A stretch of DNA of 64,000 bases from Cytophagaceae bacterium (GCA_025455005.1 JALONH010000001.1:248001-312000), one strand, 5' to 3'. Positions 10,701-18,610 are shown, counted from the first letter of the stretch. Notes: generated from the letters alone by a model not told the origin. Made by a program: numbers and translations.

Positions 10701-13381
10701 CCTGTAAGCCTACTGTAATTCCTACAGTTACGCTGCTACATCCTACTACTACATCCGTCAGTTCCAGAAACTGTAGTGATACTGTAAAGGCCATTGTTCG
10801 AAATGTACTCTATAACCGGGAAATAGAAATCACAGTAGGATCTACCACTTTAGATTCCACTCAATACACCTTCACATCGTCTACCGGTAAAATCGATCTA
10901 CCTATTCAGTACACCGGAACTACTTCCGTACACATTAAAGTACGTACAAATGACGGAAGTGACGTAAAAAGTATAGCCTACACTTGTATTCCTCCAACGC
11001 CTCCAACGGTAACGATACTTTCACCAATGGCACCAAGTGTAACTTCTGAATCGTGTGCAGAACAATTTGTAGTTCAATTGACAAATATCAACTCGCTGAA
11101 TGATGTTACAGTATGGGCTAATCAAACAGCCATACCTGCCACTGCATTATCGTTTCAACCTACTACCGGAGAATTACGATTCACCACTACGTTCACTCAG
11201 CCCACAACGATAACCATTCAGGTCCGAAATCAAGATGGAGAAGCACAAGCCAGTCGACAATTAATTTGTGCTCCTATTTTGATACCTGAAATTCAATTTA
11301 TAACACCGAGCACCACAGCCTCTACCTCTACTACCTGTAAAGAAGAAGTAGCCTTGTATGTTCGAAATATTTCTTCTAAAGATAGTGTATCCGTTTGGGT
11401 GAATAATCAACCTCTATCATCGGATAGCATTACATATAACGAAGCAACGCATATCGTTAAATTTACTTTATCGATTATGGGTACTACTACTATCAAAGTA
11501 GTCGCTAGAAATAAAACGAAGAAAATAGAAAAGAGTATTAGTATTCAATGTACTCCAATTCCAAATCCGGAGTTAACCTGGATATTCCCAACGGGAAACG
11601 GTATGGCACTTCCCGGTTGTACTACACGTGTACGATTACAAGTAAGACATATACAAACACTGCAACAACTTCAAGTACAAGTTGGGAACACCTATATCCA
11701 AAATCAAAACTTGACATTCGCTAATTCAGTATTAGAATTTCCTGTACAGATCGAAGGAGAAACGCTAATAAAAGTTACCGCAACGAATACAAGTGGACAA
11801 GTTGTAGCCGAGAGAACGGTTACGTGTACGCCACAGGTATCTATACAAACAGGGCCAACGCGAAATGATTGTTTAGGAAGAAATGAGCCTACCTTTACCA
11901 ATTGCTCGACGTGTCATACAACAGTCGATGCTGCAGCAACCCAAATTACCGTTGCAGAAGGTGAAAAAGTATGTATAGCATCGAACTTCAACGGTAGCAT
12001 AGATATGAATGGAGGACAATTGGTTATTTGTTCTAATGCTACCATTAACAATATTAACTTTAATAAAGGTCAAATTATTGTGAATGGAGAGGCGACATTT
12101 AGTAATATGAATATGAATAATCCGAGCTCCGATTTCCGGAACTTTGGAACAGTTCATTTCGGCAATATTACATTTAATGGACGATTTGAAAATCATGGTC
12201 AAGCGTCTGTTTCCGGTGATTTTAATATAAATGCTAATGCGATTTTTAGAAATACCGGAACGATGACGGTTAATAGTAGTTTTAATAATAACAATATCGG
12301 ATGTAATTCCGGAGTCTTAACGGTAAACGGAAATTTCAAAATTAATGGCTCTGCTCAGTTTACGAATGCTTGTAAAATAACTGTCACCGGAGATTTTCAT
12401 ATTGATCATATGTTGGATCATACCGGAACCATTCAAGTAGGTAACGCGACATTTGTAAATGGTAATGGTATATTAACAATGAATGGAGGATCTAAATGGA
12501 TTACCAAAGACATTACCGTAAATGGTAGTATTCAAAGTTCAAGTACGACATGTACCGCACTCTCTATATCCGGAAGAACGACCATAAATGGAAATGGGAA
12601 AATTAGAGGGGTAGTGGGGATATGCGATATCAATGGCATTGAGGCTAACTTAGGTACCATAGAATCTACGGTCACGACAGATTGTTCTTGTAATCTTTCC
12701 AACACATCTGAATGTGGAAACAACAGTGATTTAGATGACAAAATTACGATTTGTCATATCCCACCCGGTAATACCGGAAATCCACAAACGATAACGGTTG
12801 GACGTACTGCGTTGAAAGCGCACTTGGATCATGGCGATCACATTGGTCCATGTAATGGGAATGATTTACTAAAGCATACAGTACCGGCGGTGATACAACA
12901 AATTCCACAAGTTATTCAACAACAGCCGCAGCCGCAGCAGCCGCAGCAACCGCAACAACCGCAGCAGCAACCGCAACAACAACCGACTACTCCATCGACG
13001 GATAATGAGTATATATGGATTTGTCATTATCCACCGGGGAATACGGGTAACCCACAATCCATCCGTATACCAAGAAGTGCTTTACAAGCACATTTAAATC
13101 ATGGAGATAAAATAGGTGGATGTACACAAGAAGATCTAGAAAGTGGTCGTGTGCAACCCCAACAGCCACAGAAGTCCCAACCTCAACCACAAGAACCGAG
13201 TAGACCACAAGTGCCTGTTCCTACACCACAGCAGGAGCCTTCTCCACAACAGCCAAGACAACAGGAGCAACCGCAACCTGTTCCTGCACCACAACAGCAG
13301 ACACAACCCAGTCAACCGGTTACACCACCGTCAACTCCACAGCCTTCTACCGGAACAGCACCTAGGGAGAGCACAAGGTAA
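7730..13381 (+). CDS. Giant multidomain surface protein: barrel-like N-terminus, 11 Cys-bounded repeats, beta-helix, PQ-rich tail
   Basis: 1883 residues from the ATG at 7730, chosen because the signal peptide MKRFLQIGIAVLF...TYAQ begins there. About residues 25-290 look like an outer-membrane barrel or OmpA-type N-terminal domain. Then come eleven repeats of about 88 residues, each starting P-x-hydrophobic and having two Cys, one near residue 17 and one at the end. A Pro-Val-Thr linker separates repeats 2 and 3. Next is a region of short NGN/NGG strands resembling a right-handed beta-helix, then two CHxPPGNTGNPQ modules separated by Gln/Pro-rich linkers. The open frame stops at 13381 in the middle of what would be a third module (see the entry at 13378). 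No T9SS sorting domain is visible. Adhesin or wall-scaffold function is an inference. Confidence 0.85.
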   Translation: MKRFLQIGIAVLFLFLQMQQTYAQGSEITFGKWSVGANWGGAWQKSDVRARMGTGWGMTLERAIIQNNTSLFGFSLRGRYLRTWMYGQDIQRSTGILNNPALNGTYNPLLDYSGLGYVFQNHYTKTDEWSLEGMLILNRLRARSHFKFYAFGGIGTTGYTTRIDQLDGIGNTYNYNLVNTGISNSFTRNDLAALRDYNFESYAENKRLPHWVFSSAFGLGMGIRMGTRTYMTFEHKVTFTKTDLLDGNRWDNLNQPTLKNDLYHYTSLGISVGIGKGWGRVRGATTVQQSTVTTPEYVRAPEVSIIYPRTNPAQVTNCRVEIRALIKNVTGKEQIYVYLDNTLLDDNAYYYNKSTQELVIQTTVASMLEVEIEARNSAGEDSKKLTIQCIEPPPPPVVLPVPVIEVLSQSTTDCFVNAMLRIQHVNSITDVTVLANGATVPSSRYSFNAASQQLTLNFPIQATTNVVIRAQNASGTNTQTLTFACAPVPRTIPTPTPVPTPVPVPTPVPTPVPVPTPAPRSAPSIRIVTPATNSTLPNCQINLVAVSTGITDKNQLTIYDNRLPIDPSNYTFNAATGDIVLNYTLSPGIHKLSITVQNSVSLRTASVDVQCAASTPPPIGALPVIRLLVPATSPYTSPSCSYTVVVTIENIQSATQVLVRNNTVPVASGDIIYNPSDKTVRFPVSIQTTSTIQIEAVNSLGKATQTIQLTCNPAIAPDITMVSPSNGIVATTDCRSTIIARVSGITSIQQIQFILNGTKYTATDATLSTTGELTVPIRFTGTSTFDIIINTAGGYVKRSIQLLCQQVNPPQIVLLQPTSSPWISTTCNETITATLRYVTSSAQIQVLVDGNILPSTQWRFDTATTKLTIPIRFTGSKIVQIQASTSGGSDVKTIALECKPLIPPTLVLVSPTASPYISKSCTEVIQLKTIHVDSIQQISVFKNNTQITMGSLAWDRTTGLLSFPVEFTGTVTYTVKVKTAAGSTSTPIQLTCKPTVIPTVTLLHPTTTSVSSRNCSDTVKAIVRNVLYNREIEITVGSTTLDSTQYTFTSSTGKIDLPIQYTGTTSVHIKVRTNDGSDVKSIAYTCIPPTPPTVTILSPMAPSVTSESCAEQFVVQLTNINSLNDVTVWANQTAIPATALSFQPTTGELRFTTTFTQPTTITIQVRNQDGEAQASRQLICAPILIPEIQFITPSTTASTSTTCKEEVALYVRNISSKDSVSVWVNNQPLSSDSITYNEATHIVKFTLSIMGTTTIKVVARNKTKKIEKSISIQCTPIPNPELTWIFPTGNGMALPGCTTRVRLQVRHIQTLQQLQVQVGNTYIQNQNLTFANSVLEFPVQIEGETLIKVTATNTSGQVVAERTVTCTPQVSIQTGPTRNDCLGRNEPTFTNCSTCHTTVDAAATQITVAEGEKVCIASNFNGSIDMNGGQLVICSNATINNINFNKGQIIVNGEATFSNMNMNNPSSDFRNFGTVHFGNITFNGRFENHGQASVSGDFNINANAIFRNTGTMTVNSSFNNNNIGCNSGVLTVNGNFKINGSAQFTNACKITVTGDFHIDHMLDHTGTIQVGNATFVNGNGILTMNGGSKWITKDITVNGSIQSSSTTCTALSISGRTTINGNGKIRGVVGICDINGIEANLGTIESTVTTDCSCNLSNTSECGNNSDLDDKITICHIPPGNTGNPQTITVGRTALKAHLDHGDHIGPCNGNDLLKHTVPAVIQQIPQVIQQQPQPQQPQQPQQPQQQPQQQPTTPSTDNEYIWICHYPPGNTGNPQSIRIPRSALQAHLNHGDKIGGCTQEDLESGRVQPQQPQKSQPQPQEPSRPQVPVPTPQQEPSPQQPRQQEQPQPVPAPQQQTQPSQPVTPPSTPQPSTGTAPRESTR
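8630..11827 (+). repeat. Eleven tandem ~265-bp coding repeats (Ig-like, two Cys each)
   Basis: The eleven repeat units inside the giant protein begin at a P-x-I/V-x-hydrophobic strand and end at a Cys, usually written as (L/T)xC before the next Pro. Recurrent internal landmarks are a Cys about 17 residues in, a xVxVxxNxxx strand, a Y/F-x-F/Y-xxxTgxL turn and a xIxVxAxNxxG strand. The units are diverged at DNA level, so this is an old expansion. A run of PTPVP codons (9206-9286) interrupts units 2 and 3. The paired Cys probably form one disulfide per unit. Confidence 0.8.
11870..12690 (+). other. Region encoding a beta-helix-like domain
   Basis: Within the giant protein, about 270 residues alternate short hydrophobic strands with N-G, G-N and N-N turns (for example NFNGSIDMNGGQLVICSN and FNINANAIFRNTGTMTV). 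This periodicity is what one expects of a parallel beta-helix or polymer-forming fold. It starts after a Cys-rich CSTCHTTV segment and ends at CSCNLSN. No catalytic residues are apparent. Confidence 0.6.
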
Positions 13382-13487
13382 CGATTTGTCATTTTCCCCC
13401 GGGAACACCGGAAATCCACAAACCATAACAGTGGGAGCGAGTGCGGTGCCCGCGCATTTAAAACATGGCGATCCTATAGGACCTTGT
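12743..13487 (+). repeat. Three copies of a CHxPPGNTGNPQ...AHLxHGDxxGxC module
   Basis: Copies at 12743-12853, 13019-13123 and 13378-13487. Each is about 37 residues, opening with (I)CHxPPGNTGNPQ and closing with AHLxHGDxIGxC, so each unit has two Cys and three His at fixed positions. Gln/Pro-rich linkers separate them. Modules of this pattern occur in other secreted bacterial proteins, but I know no assigned function. The fixed Cys/His set suggests a disulfide and perhaps metal binding. The third copy is split over reading frames. Confidence 0.8.
12918..12984 (+). repeat. CAG/CCG-rich tandem codons encoding a poly-PQ linker
   Basis: About 67 bases of repeated cagcag, ccgcag and ccgcaa units give alternating Gln and Pro between modules 1 and 2 of the giant protein. 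Similar but less regular PQ-rich DNA follows at 13155-13330. Such low-complexity DNA can change length by slippage. Confidence 0.75.
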
Positions 13488-13613
13488 ACAGCTAAAGATT
13501 TAGAACGAGCGAAAACCAATCCCTCTGGTAATTCTAGCAACCCACAGAACACAACCGATCCGCCTAGTACTCCTAACGGAAATAATAACAATCAAGGCTC
13601 TAATGGTCGTTAA
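13378..13613 (+). pseudogene. Out-of-frame C-terminal continuation of the giant protein
   Basis: After the upstream frame stops at 13381, the sequence still encodes the third CHxPPGNTGNPQ module, but in two other frames: VTICHFPPG in one frame (13378-13401), then NTGNPQTITVGASAV...GDPIGPC in another (from 13404), continuing to a TAA at 13611. Each change equals loss of one base, at a short A run near 13375 and at the GGG of cccccggg (13401-13403). Restoring both would extend the protein by about 77 residues ending in an Asn/Ser/Pro-rich tail. Sequencing error at homopolymers and true decay are both possible. Confidence 0.75.
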
Positions 13614-13619
13614 ATTAAG

Positions 13620-13647
13620 AAAGGAGCGAAGTATTCTTCGCTCCTTT
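13620..13647 (+). terminator. Rho-independent terminator after the giant gene
   Basis: Perfect 12-base arms (aaaggagcgaag and its complement) around a TATT loop, followed by an AT-rich, T-containing stretch (agatttttaatttttt). It sits seven bases after the frame-restored stop at 13613, which supports the idea that the real gene end is 13613 and not 13381. Confidence 0.85.
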
Positions 13648-13833
13648 AGATTTTTAATTTTTTATTCTAATCGCGGATATAAACGCAGGGATTTTTAAAA
13701 CATCTTGGTGACGTTGTATGGTTTTCCTTTTCATTATAACTCAACTGTTAGCGGCTAAACACCTGTTTGTGCGGGAGCTAATATTGAAGTAGGAGGTGCT
13801 TATTAAAAAAGTATTTCCGCTCGTTACTTTATT
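13648..13833. other. Intergenic region with no recognised gene
   Basis: 186 bases between the terminator of the giant gene and the end of the convergent inositol monophosphatase-like gene. The minus strand has only a 26-codon open frame with no recognisable content, so I do not call a gene. Confidence 0.6.
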
Positions 13834-14640
13834 TCAACTTATCCATTTACTTTCTATCACATCCATACAGGCTGGATGTATTCCTCCATTGGATGCTACA
13901 ACCTCTCTACCTTCGATTACCCCTTCTTCACTGCCCATAAAGTTGCTTACCTTACCGCCCGCCTCTTGTACGATAAGGATACCGGCGGCTACATCCCATG
14001 TTTTTAAATTAAATTCAAAGTACATTTCAAAACGTCCTGCAGCCACATAACACAAATCTATCGCCGCACTTCCTAAACGTCGCACACCATGAGTACGCTC
14101 TACAAATTCTTTTATAATAGAAAAATAAGCCTCACTTTTATTGAGTAAAGAATACGGAAAACCGGTTGCGACTAATGCTGTATTCAAAGTAGTTTGTCGA
14201 GAAACATGAATCGGCTCTCCGTTCAACCAACTTCCTCCTCCGGACCAGGCATAAAAACATTCATTTAAATACGGTACATATACAACACCTAAAAGAATGT
14301 TTTGCTTATACAGTAATCCTATACTAACAGAAAATAAGGGGAGTTGATGCAAATAATTAGTAGTACCGTCCAGGGGGTCGATAACCCATTGATACGCTTT
14401 ATCTGAAGTAACCATTGTACCTTCTTCTGTAATAAAGCCGGCTTCGGGTAGTAAGGATTGAAGTTGACTTGTAATTAATAATTCGGTTTCTTTATCAACA
14501 TACGAGACCAAATCATTACTTCCTTTGTATTCTATGATAGAAGGATCAAATTTCCGAGCTTCTACTAACTGAAAATCTCCTGCACTACGGGCTACTTTCG
14601 TAACGTGTAAGCAAAGTTGTTTTAACGCTTCCGGTGTCAT
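13834..14640 (-). CDS. Inositol monophosphatase family protein (SuhB/CysQ-like)
   Basis: 268 residues. It has the family's metal-binding motifs: the ITEEG segment (Glu ligand), DPLDGTTNY (DPxDGT core), and WDVAAGILIVQEAGG near the C-terminus. Members hydrolyse inositol 1-phosphate, or 3'-phosphoadenosine 5'-phosphate in the CysQ branch, using Mg2+. The sequence resembles the inositol-1-monophosphatase side more, but the substrate cannot be fixed here. The start codon overlaps the stop of lnt (ATGA), so the two genes form a translationally coupled pair with lnt first. Confidence 0.9.
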   Translation of the reverse strand: MTPEALKQLCLHVTKVARSAGDFQLVEARKFDPSIIEYKGSNDLVSYVDKETELLITSQLQSLLPEAGFITEEGTMVTSDKAYQWVIDPLDGTTNYLHQLPLFSVSIGLLYKQNILLGVVYVPYLNECFYAWSGGGSWLNGEPIHVSRQTTLNTALVATGFPYSLLNKSEAYFSIIKEFVERTHGVRRLGSAAIDLCYVAAGRFEMYFEFNLKTWDVAAGILIVQEAGGKVSNFMGSEEGVIEGREVVASNGGIHPACMDVIESKWIS

Positions 14641-16235
14641 TTTTTTACAAAGAATGAAACAATGAATACTAGCAAACTAATCCAAATACTAATTCTTCCT
14701 AAATAGTCTCCCTGTTTTGTATAGAAAGTTGTATCCTTGTTTACGTGTAGAAGGTGCGCGCGCACATCTTTTACCCAATACGATGTTTCTTCTAAAATAT
14801 CACCTCTACTATTTATAAAACCGGAAATCCCTGTGTTAGCAGCTCGAGCTATCGGTTTTCTGTTTTCGATAGCTCTTAGTCGAGCATAATGCCAATGCTG
14901 TTGATGTCCCGGTGTTTTCCCCCACCAACCATCGTTTGTGATAATGCCTATAATAGAACTCCCTCCGGCTACAAATTTTCGAACGTAATCTCCGAAAATA
15001 GATTCATAACAAATCACAGGACTAACACCTATTCCATCTTTTGTAAAATAGGTGGTCGTAGTTGTGTCATATCCTAAAGTGCTGACGATACCACCCAAGT
15101 TAGCCGTTAAGCCACCGAATATTTCCGGGTAAGGCAAACTCTCTACACCGGGTACTAATTTCGATTTATGGTAGATACGAAAATTATCTTGTGCTTGAAA
15201 TCCAATAGCAGCATTATAAGTATCGTAATAACTAACTCCATCTATACTAGATATTTTTGCAGTAGCACTTCCTTTTTCGGATCCATAATATTTATAGGAA
15301 TCAATTCCACTTATCAATAGTATTCGTTCGGCTCTGGCAAAGGAGTCTAAATATAGCAATAGTTTTTGTTGTCGAATATTCGTTTCGTCTACATACAGGG
15401 GAAGAGCCGTTTCCGGCCATAACACAATAGGAGTAGAAGTAGTAGGAAGGGATTGTTGAAGTCCTTGTTTAGTCAAAGAGATAAAGCGTTCTATTTGTTT
15501 TCCTTCAGCAATAAATTGAGACGAGCCTGGAAATTTTTCTAGGTAAGGGTCAATATTGGGTTGTACAACGACTACTTTAACCCCTATACCTGTCTCTTCT
15601 GTAGTATAATAGAGTAGAAATGATAGGGCAACCGGTAAAACAAGCACCATCGAAACAATAGTCGTGTTGATTCTTGATGGAAATTTTAAAGCATGAAAAA
15701 GAACTAGATTAGAAACTAAAATCCAAATACTACCTCCTAAGACACCGGTATACTCATACCATTGAACAAGATAGGGCATTTTGGCAAAACAGTTCCCGAG
15801 TGTTAACCATGGCCATGATAATTCCCAATTCAAATGCCAATATTCAAACGTGATGTAGAAGCTTACCCAGGCGACATAACTTAAAACAATGGAACCTTTT
15901 TTATAGAGTAGAATAAAAAAGACAAATGGGATTAACATCAACAATGCATTTACTAATAAAGCAAAGACGGCACCCGCAGCTGTAGCATTATAAATCCACC
16001 ATGTAGTCGAAACATTCCACAAAGCTAATACACTATAAATATATAAGACAATTTTTGCTGTCGAATATTGTTGATTTACACATTTGTCGATTAACATCAA
16101 GATGGGTACGAAGGCCAATACACTTAGAAATGAGGCGTGTATCGGCGGCCAACTTAAATAGATAAGAGAAGCAGCACTAATAATTAAATAGCCGATGGGA
16201 GAGGAAATAAATGTTTGATAAATTCTTCCGTACAT
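14637..16235 (-). CDS. lnt: Apolipoprotein N-acyltransferase
   Basis: 532 residues. The first 210 contain several transmembrane helices; the rest is a nitrilase-type domain. The catalytic triad of the family is visible: Glu275 in LWPETALPL, Lys357 in YHKSKLVPG and Cys409 in PVICYESIF. NDGWWGKTPGHQQH and RAIENRKPIARAANTGISG are also classic Lnt motifs. The enzyme adds the third acyl chain to the N-terminal Cys of lipoproteins in the inner membrane, which fits a window with several lipoproteins. Length is normal. The suhB-like gene follows with a four-base overlap. Confidence 0.96.
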   Translation of the reverse strand: MYGRIYQTFISSPIGYLIISAASLIYLSWPPIHASFLSVLAFVPILMLIDKCVNQQYSTAKIVLYIYSVLALWNVSTTWWIYNATAAGAVFALLVNALLMLIPFVFFILLYKKGSIVLSYVAWVSFYITFEYWHLNWELSWPWLTLGNCFAKMPYLVQWYEYTGVLGGSIWILVSNLVLFHALKFPSRINTTIVSMVLVLPVALSFLLYYTTEETGIGVKVVVVQPNIDPYLEKFPGSSQFIAEGKQIERFISLTKQGLQQSLPTTSTPIVLWPETALPLYVDETNIRQQKLLLYLDSFARAERILLISGIDSYKYYGSEKGSATAKISSIDGVSYYDTYNAAIGFQAQDNFRIYHKSKLVPGVESLPYPEIFGGLTANLGGIVSTLGYDTTTTTYFTKDGIGVSPVICYESIFGDYVRKFVAGGSSIIGIITNDGWWGKTPGHQQHWHYARLRAIENRKPIARAANTGISGFINSRGDILEETSYWVKDVRAHLLHVNKDTTFYTKQGDYLGRISIWISLLVFIVSFFVKK

Positions 16236-16276
16236 AGTTACTTTGTAAATCCATACAAGTTACTAAAACTATTCTA

Positions 16277-16747
16277 ATGCAGAAATTAAAACCTTGGGAG
16301 AATACTTGGGTACAAGCGCATTCGCAACATTTAGTAAAAAGTTACCAAAAAATAACAGGAAATAATTTGTTTCCGCATTGTAATACCTTACAGGATTTGG
16401 CCTATCTCTTATACCACGCTCCATTTGTAGTGGTTTCTCATGGACTAGAAGCTATACCGGTATTCAACTATGGTAATCAGATGGCATTACAACTGTGGGA
16501 ACTATCGTGGGATGCTTTTACTCAACTTCCTTCAAAATATTCAGCACCGGAAGTTAGTCAAGAAGAACGAAATTACTTATTACAACAAGCCGCAGAGAAA
16601 GGATATATAGAAGATTATCATGGTATCCGAATATCTTCTACAGGTAACCTGTTTACTATACAAAGAGTCTTGTTATGGAATGTTACAATAGAAGGAGACC
16701 CAAAAGGTCAAGCTGCTTTGTTTAGACATTGGGAACCGATGGTATAG
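16277..16747 (+). CDS. MEKHLA domain protein
   Basis: 156 residues. The segment NYGNQMALQLWELSWD followed by LPSKYSAP is the MEKHLA-domain signature, a PAS-related domain. In bacteria it occurs as a stand-alone small soluble protein, as here. No signal peptide or DNA-binding part is present, and its biochemical role is unknown to me. The gene is divergent from lnt and its last 26 bases overlap the convergent thioredoxin-like gene. Confidence 0.85.
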   Translation: MQKLKPWENTWVQAHSQHLVKSYQKITGNNLFPHCNTLQDLAYLLYHAPFVVVSHGLEAIPVFNYGNQMALQLWELSWDAFTQLPSKYSAPEVSQEERNYLLQQAAEKGYIEDYHGIRISSTGNLFTIQRVLLWNVTIEGDPKGQAALFRHWEPMV

Positions 16748-17351
16748 CAATGGATTGCTCGAGTAATTGAGAAATTTCTTCCAATACCAATTGGTTTTTA
16801 TTTTGACTATACCATTTAAATACATCGTTCACCATGGCTTCTTTTGTATAGTCCGGGCGTTTTTTATGATCCCATACTAATTCTTGCGCTGCTGCAGGTC
16901 TAGGGCCCCAGTGAAAAAGTTCTTCTAAGGTATCTTGACGAAGTACTATCAGCATGGGAATGGCTTTTCCTCCTTTGGTTAAATAAGCATTCATCAAGTC
17001 CGTTTGTTCGTCTCGAAGAAAGATACGCAGTTCGGAATTCTTTACAGCATCAACCAGTTGAGCTATTCCCGGTACGGAATGTGCCGCATCACCACACCAT
17101 GGTTCAGTAATCAATACAAAGTATAAAGGAGTTGTAATCGAGTTCAATCTATCTTTTAAAGCATCCGGAAGGATTGTCACTTTGTTCATTCGATGAGAGC
17201 GCACCAAGTTCATTTTAGTGTATTCTATCATGGCAGAAGATTGGTCTGCTCCAGTGGTAGCGCCTTCTTTGACTAATCGTTCAAATAATTGGGTATATTC
17301 CGTATAGGTTAAACCGGATGAGAGAAAAGAGGAAGTAAAGGGAAAGGACAT
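16722..17351 (-). CDS. Thioredoxin-like protein with a single active-site Cys
   Basis: 209 residues, no signal peptide, so cytoplasmic. The central domain has the thioredoxin-fold strand YFVLITEPWCGDAAHSVP, then GGKAIPMLIVL with the conserved cis-Pro loop. The usual CxxC is reduced to CGDA, so only the first Cys remains. This matches the family of thioredoxin-fold proteins seen in Firmicutes and Bacteroidota whose members keep WCGD. Classic disulfide reductase cycling is unlikely with one Cys; a monothiol mechanism or another role is possible. Convergent overlap with the MEKHLA gene. Confidence 0.75.
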   Translation of the reverse strand: MSFPFTSSFLSSGLTYTEYTQLFERLVKEGATTGADQSSAMIEYTKMNLVRSHRMNKVTILPDALKDRLNSITTPLYFVLITEPWCGDAAHSVPGIAQLVDAVKNSELRIFLRDEQTDLMNAYLTKGGKAIPMLIVLRQDTLEELFHWGPRPAAAQELVWDHKKRPDYTKEAMVNDVFKWYSQNKNQLVLEEISQLLEQSIAIPSVPNV

Positions 17352-17415
17352 ATTATGAAGTAATGGATTTACTATACTACAGTAAAATGCTTCAAAAAAT
17401 TCCCCTACCGAGTAT

Positions 17416-18591
17416 TTATTCTTTTACACGTACTACTTTTTTACCTTCATACAATTCATATTCTAATAAACGACATTCAATTCGGGCATTATGAAAAATC
17501 ATTTTTTTAGATGTTCGAAGACCTATGTGTTTCGCCAAATCCATATTTCCGGTAAATACATATCCTATATACCCACTACCTTTCTTTTTAAAGAAATCAC
17601 CAATTTCTTTATAAGTAGTCATAAGTTTTTCTTCCTCACCTAATCGTTCTCCGTATTCCGGATTAAGTACGATAACACCTTTTTTTCCTCTAGGAACCAC
17701 TACATCTTTAAAGTCTTGAACACTAAATTCTATCAAGTGATCTACACCTGCTTTTTTAGCATTTTCTTTTGCAGCAGTAATAGCTTCTTCTGCTATATCA
17801 CTGGCGTATATAGGAAAGGGAATACGTAAACGAATGTACTTTAATGCTTCATCTTTCAACGCATACCATTGTGCTGCAACGTATCCTTTTAGATGCATAA
17901 AACCAAAGTTCCTACGTATATGTCCATTGGTCTTCCCACTGGAAAGCAAAGCTGCTTCGATGGCTAATGTTCCACTTCCACACATAGGATTAATAAACAA
18001 ACTATTCTGGTCCCATTGGGTAGACTGAATGACAGCAGCCGCCAATGATTCAATCATTGGGGCTTTCCATGGATGAATTCGATAGCCATGTTTGGTTAAC
18101 GGTTCTCCGGATAAATCTAAATAGATAACGGCATCGTTCTGTTTCCAAAATAAAAACAAAACGATTTTATCTTTTTCAGGACCTGTATTAGGACGTTTGC
18201 CATATAAGGCACTAAAATAATCGACAATACCGTCTTTACATTTTTGATTGGCAAATCGACTATCGCGTATGGTGTCGTTTTGTATAAAGGATTCTATACT
18301 AAAGTAATCTTGAATGGTAAAAAAGGTGTTCCATTCTATTTTATTAACCCATTGGTATAATTGATCCGGGTTATGAGCAGAACCGGTAGCTACTTGATAC
18401 AATACTTTACTCGCAGTTCTTAAATACAAACAAAGACGCATACCATCCGTTGCAGTGCCATGCAAACGAATACCGGATGGAGTACTATCCAATATCGAAT
18501 ATCCTAAGCGGGTAATTTCTTTCTCCGTAATCGATTTTACATCCGGAGCACATGTAATCAAGAGTGTAGAAGGGGAATCAAATGCAGACAT
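17416..18591 (-). CDS. THUMP-domain class I RNA methyltransferase (RlmL/YpsC type)
   Basis: 391 residues. An N-terminal ferredoxin-like and THUMP region (about 1-160) is followed by the methyltransferase domain, with FINPMCGSGTLAIEAA as the SAM-binding motif and NPEYGER as the catalytic motif IV. Homologues methylate guanine N2 in 23S rRNA (position 2445 in E. coli RlmL) or similar sites. The second Pro of the usual NPPY is Glu here, an unusual change at the base-binding position. Length fits the short Bacteroidota and Firmicutes form that lacks the RlmK half. It runs divergent from the DUF983 gene. Confidence 0.85.
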   Translation of the reverse strand: MSAFDSPSTLLITCAPDVKSITEKEITRLGYSILDSTPSGIRLHGTATDGMRLCLYLRTASKVLYQVATGSAHNPDQLYQWVNKIEWNTFFTIQDYFSIESFIQNDTIRDSRFANQKCKDGIVDYFSALYGKRPNTGPEKDKIVLFLFWKQNDAVIYLDLSGEPLTKHGYRIHPWKAPMIESLAAAVIQSTQWDQNSLFINPMCGSGTLAIEAALLSSGKTNGHIRRNFGFMHLKGYVAAQWYALKDEALKYIRLRIPFPIYASDIAEEAITAAKENAKKAGVDHLIEFSVQDFKDVVVPRGKKGVIVLNPEYGERLGEEEKLMTTYKEIGDFFKKKGSGYIGYVFTGNMDLAKHIGLRTSKKMIFHNARIECRLLEYELYEGKKVVRVKE

Positions 18592-18610
18592 AGGGTTAAA
18601 GATACAACTA

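Noticed and set aside
10297-10794. 165-codon minus-strand open frame
   Set aside because: Lies fully inside the repeat region of the giant protein; composition follows from antisense Thr/Val codons.
13143-13403. Plus-strand frame rich in His, Asn and Arg before the third module
   Set aside because: Alternate reading of the PQ-rich linker; only the part after about 13404 belongs to the real protein.
13660-13740. 26-codon minus-strand open frame in the gap after the giant gene
   Set aside because: Too short, no conserved content and no regulatory context.
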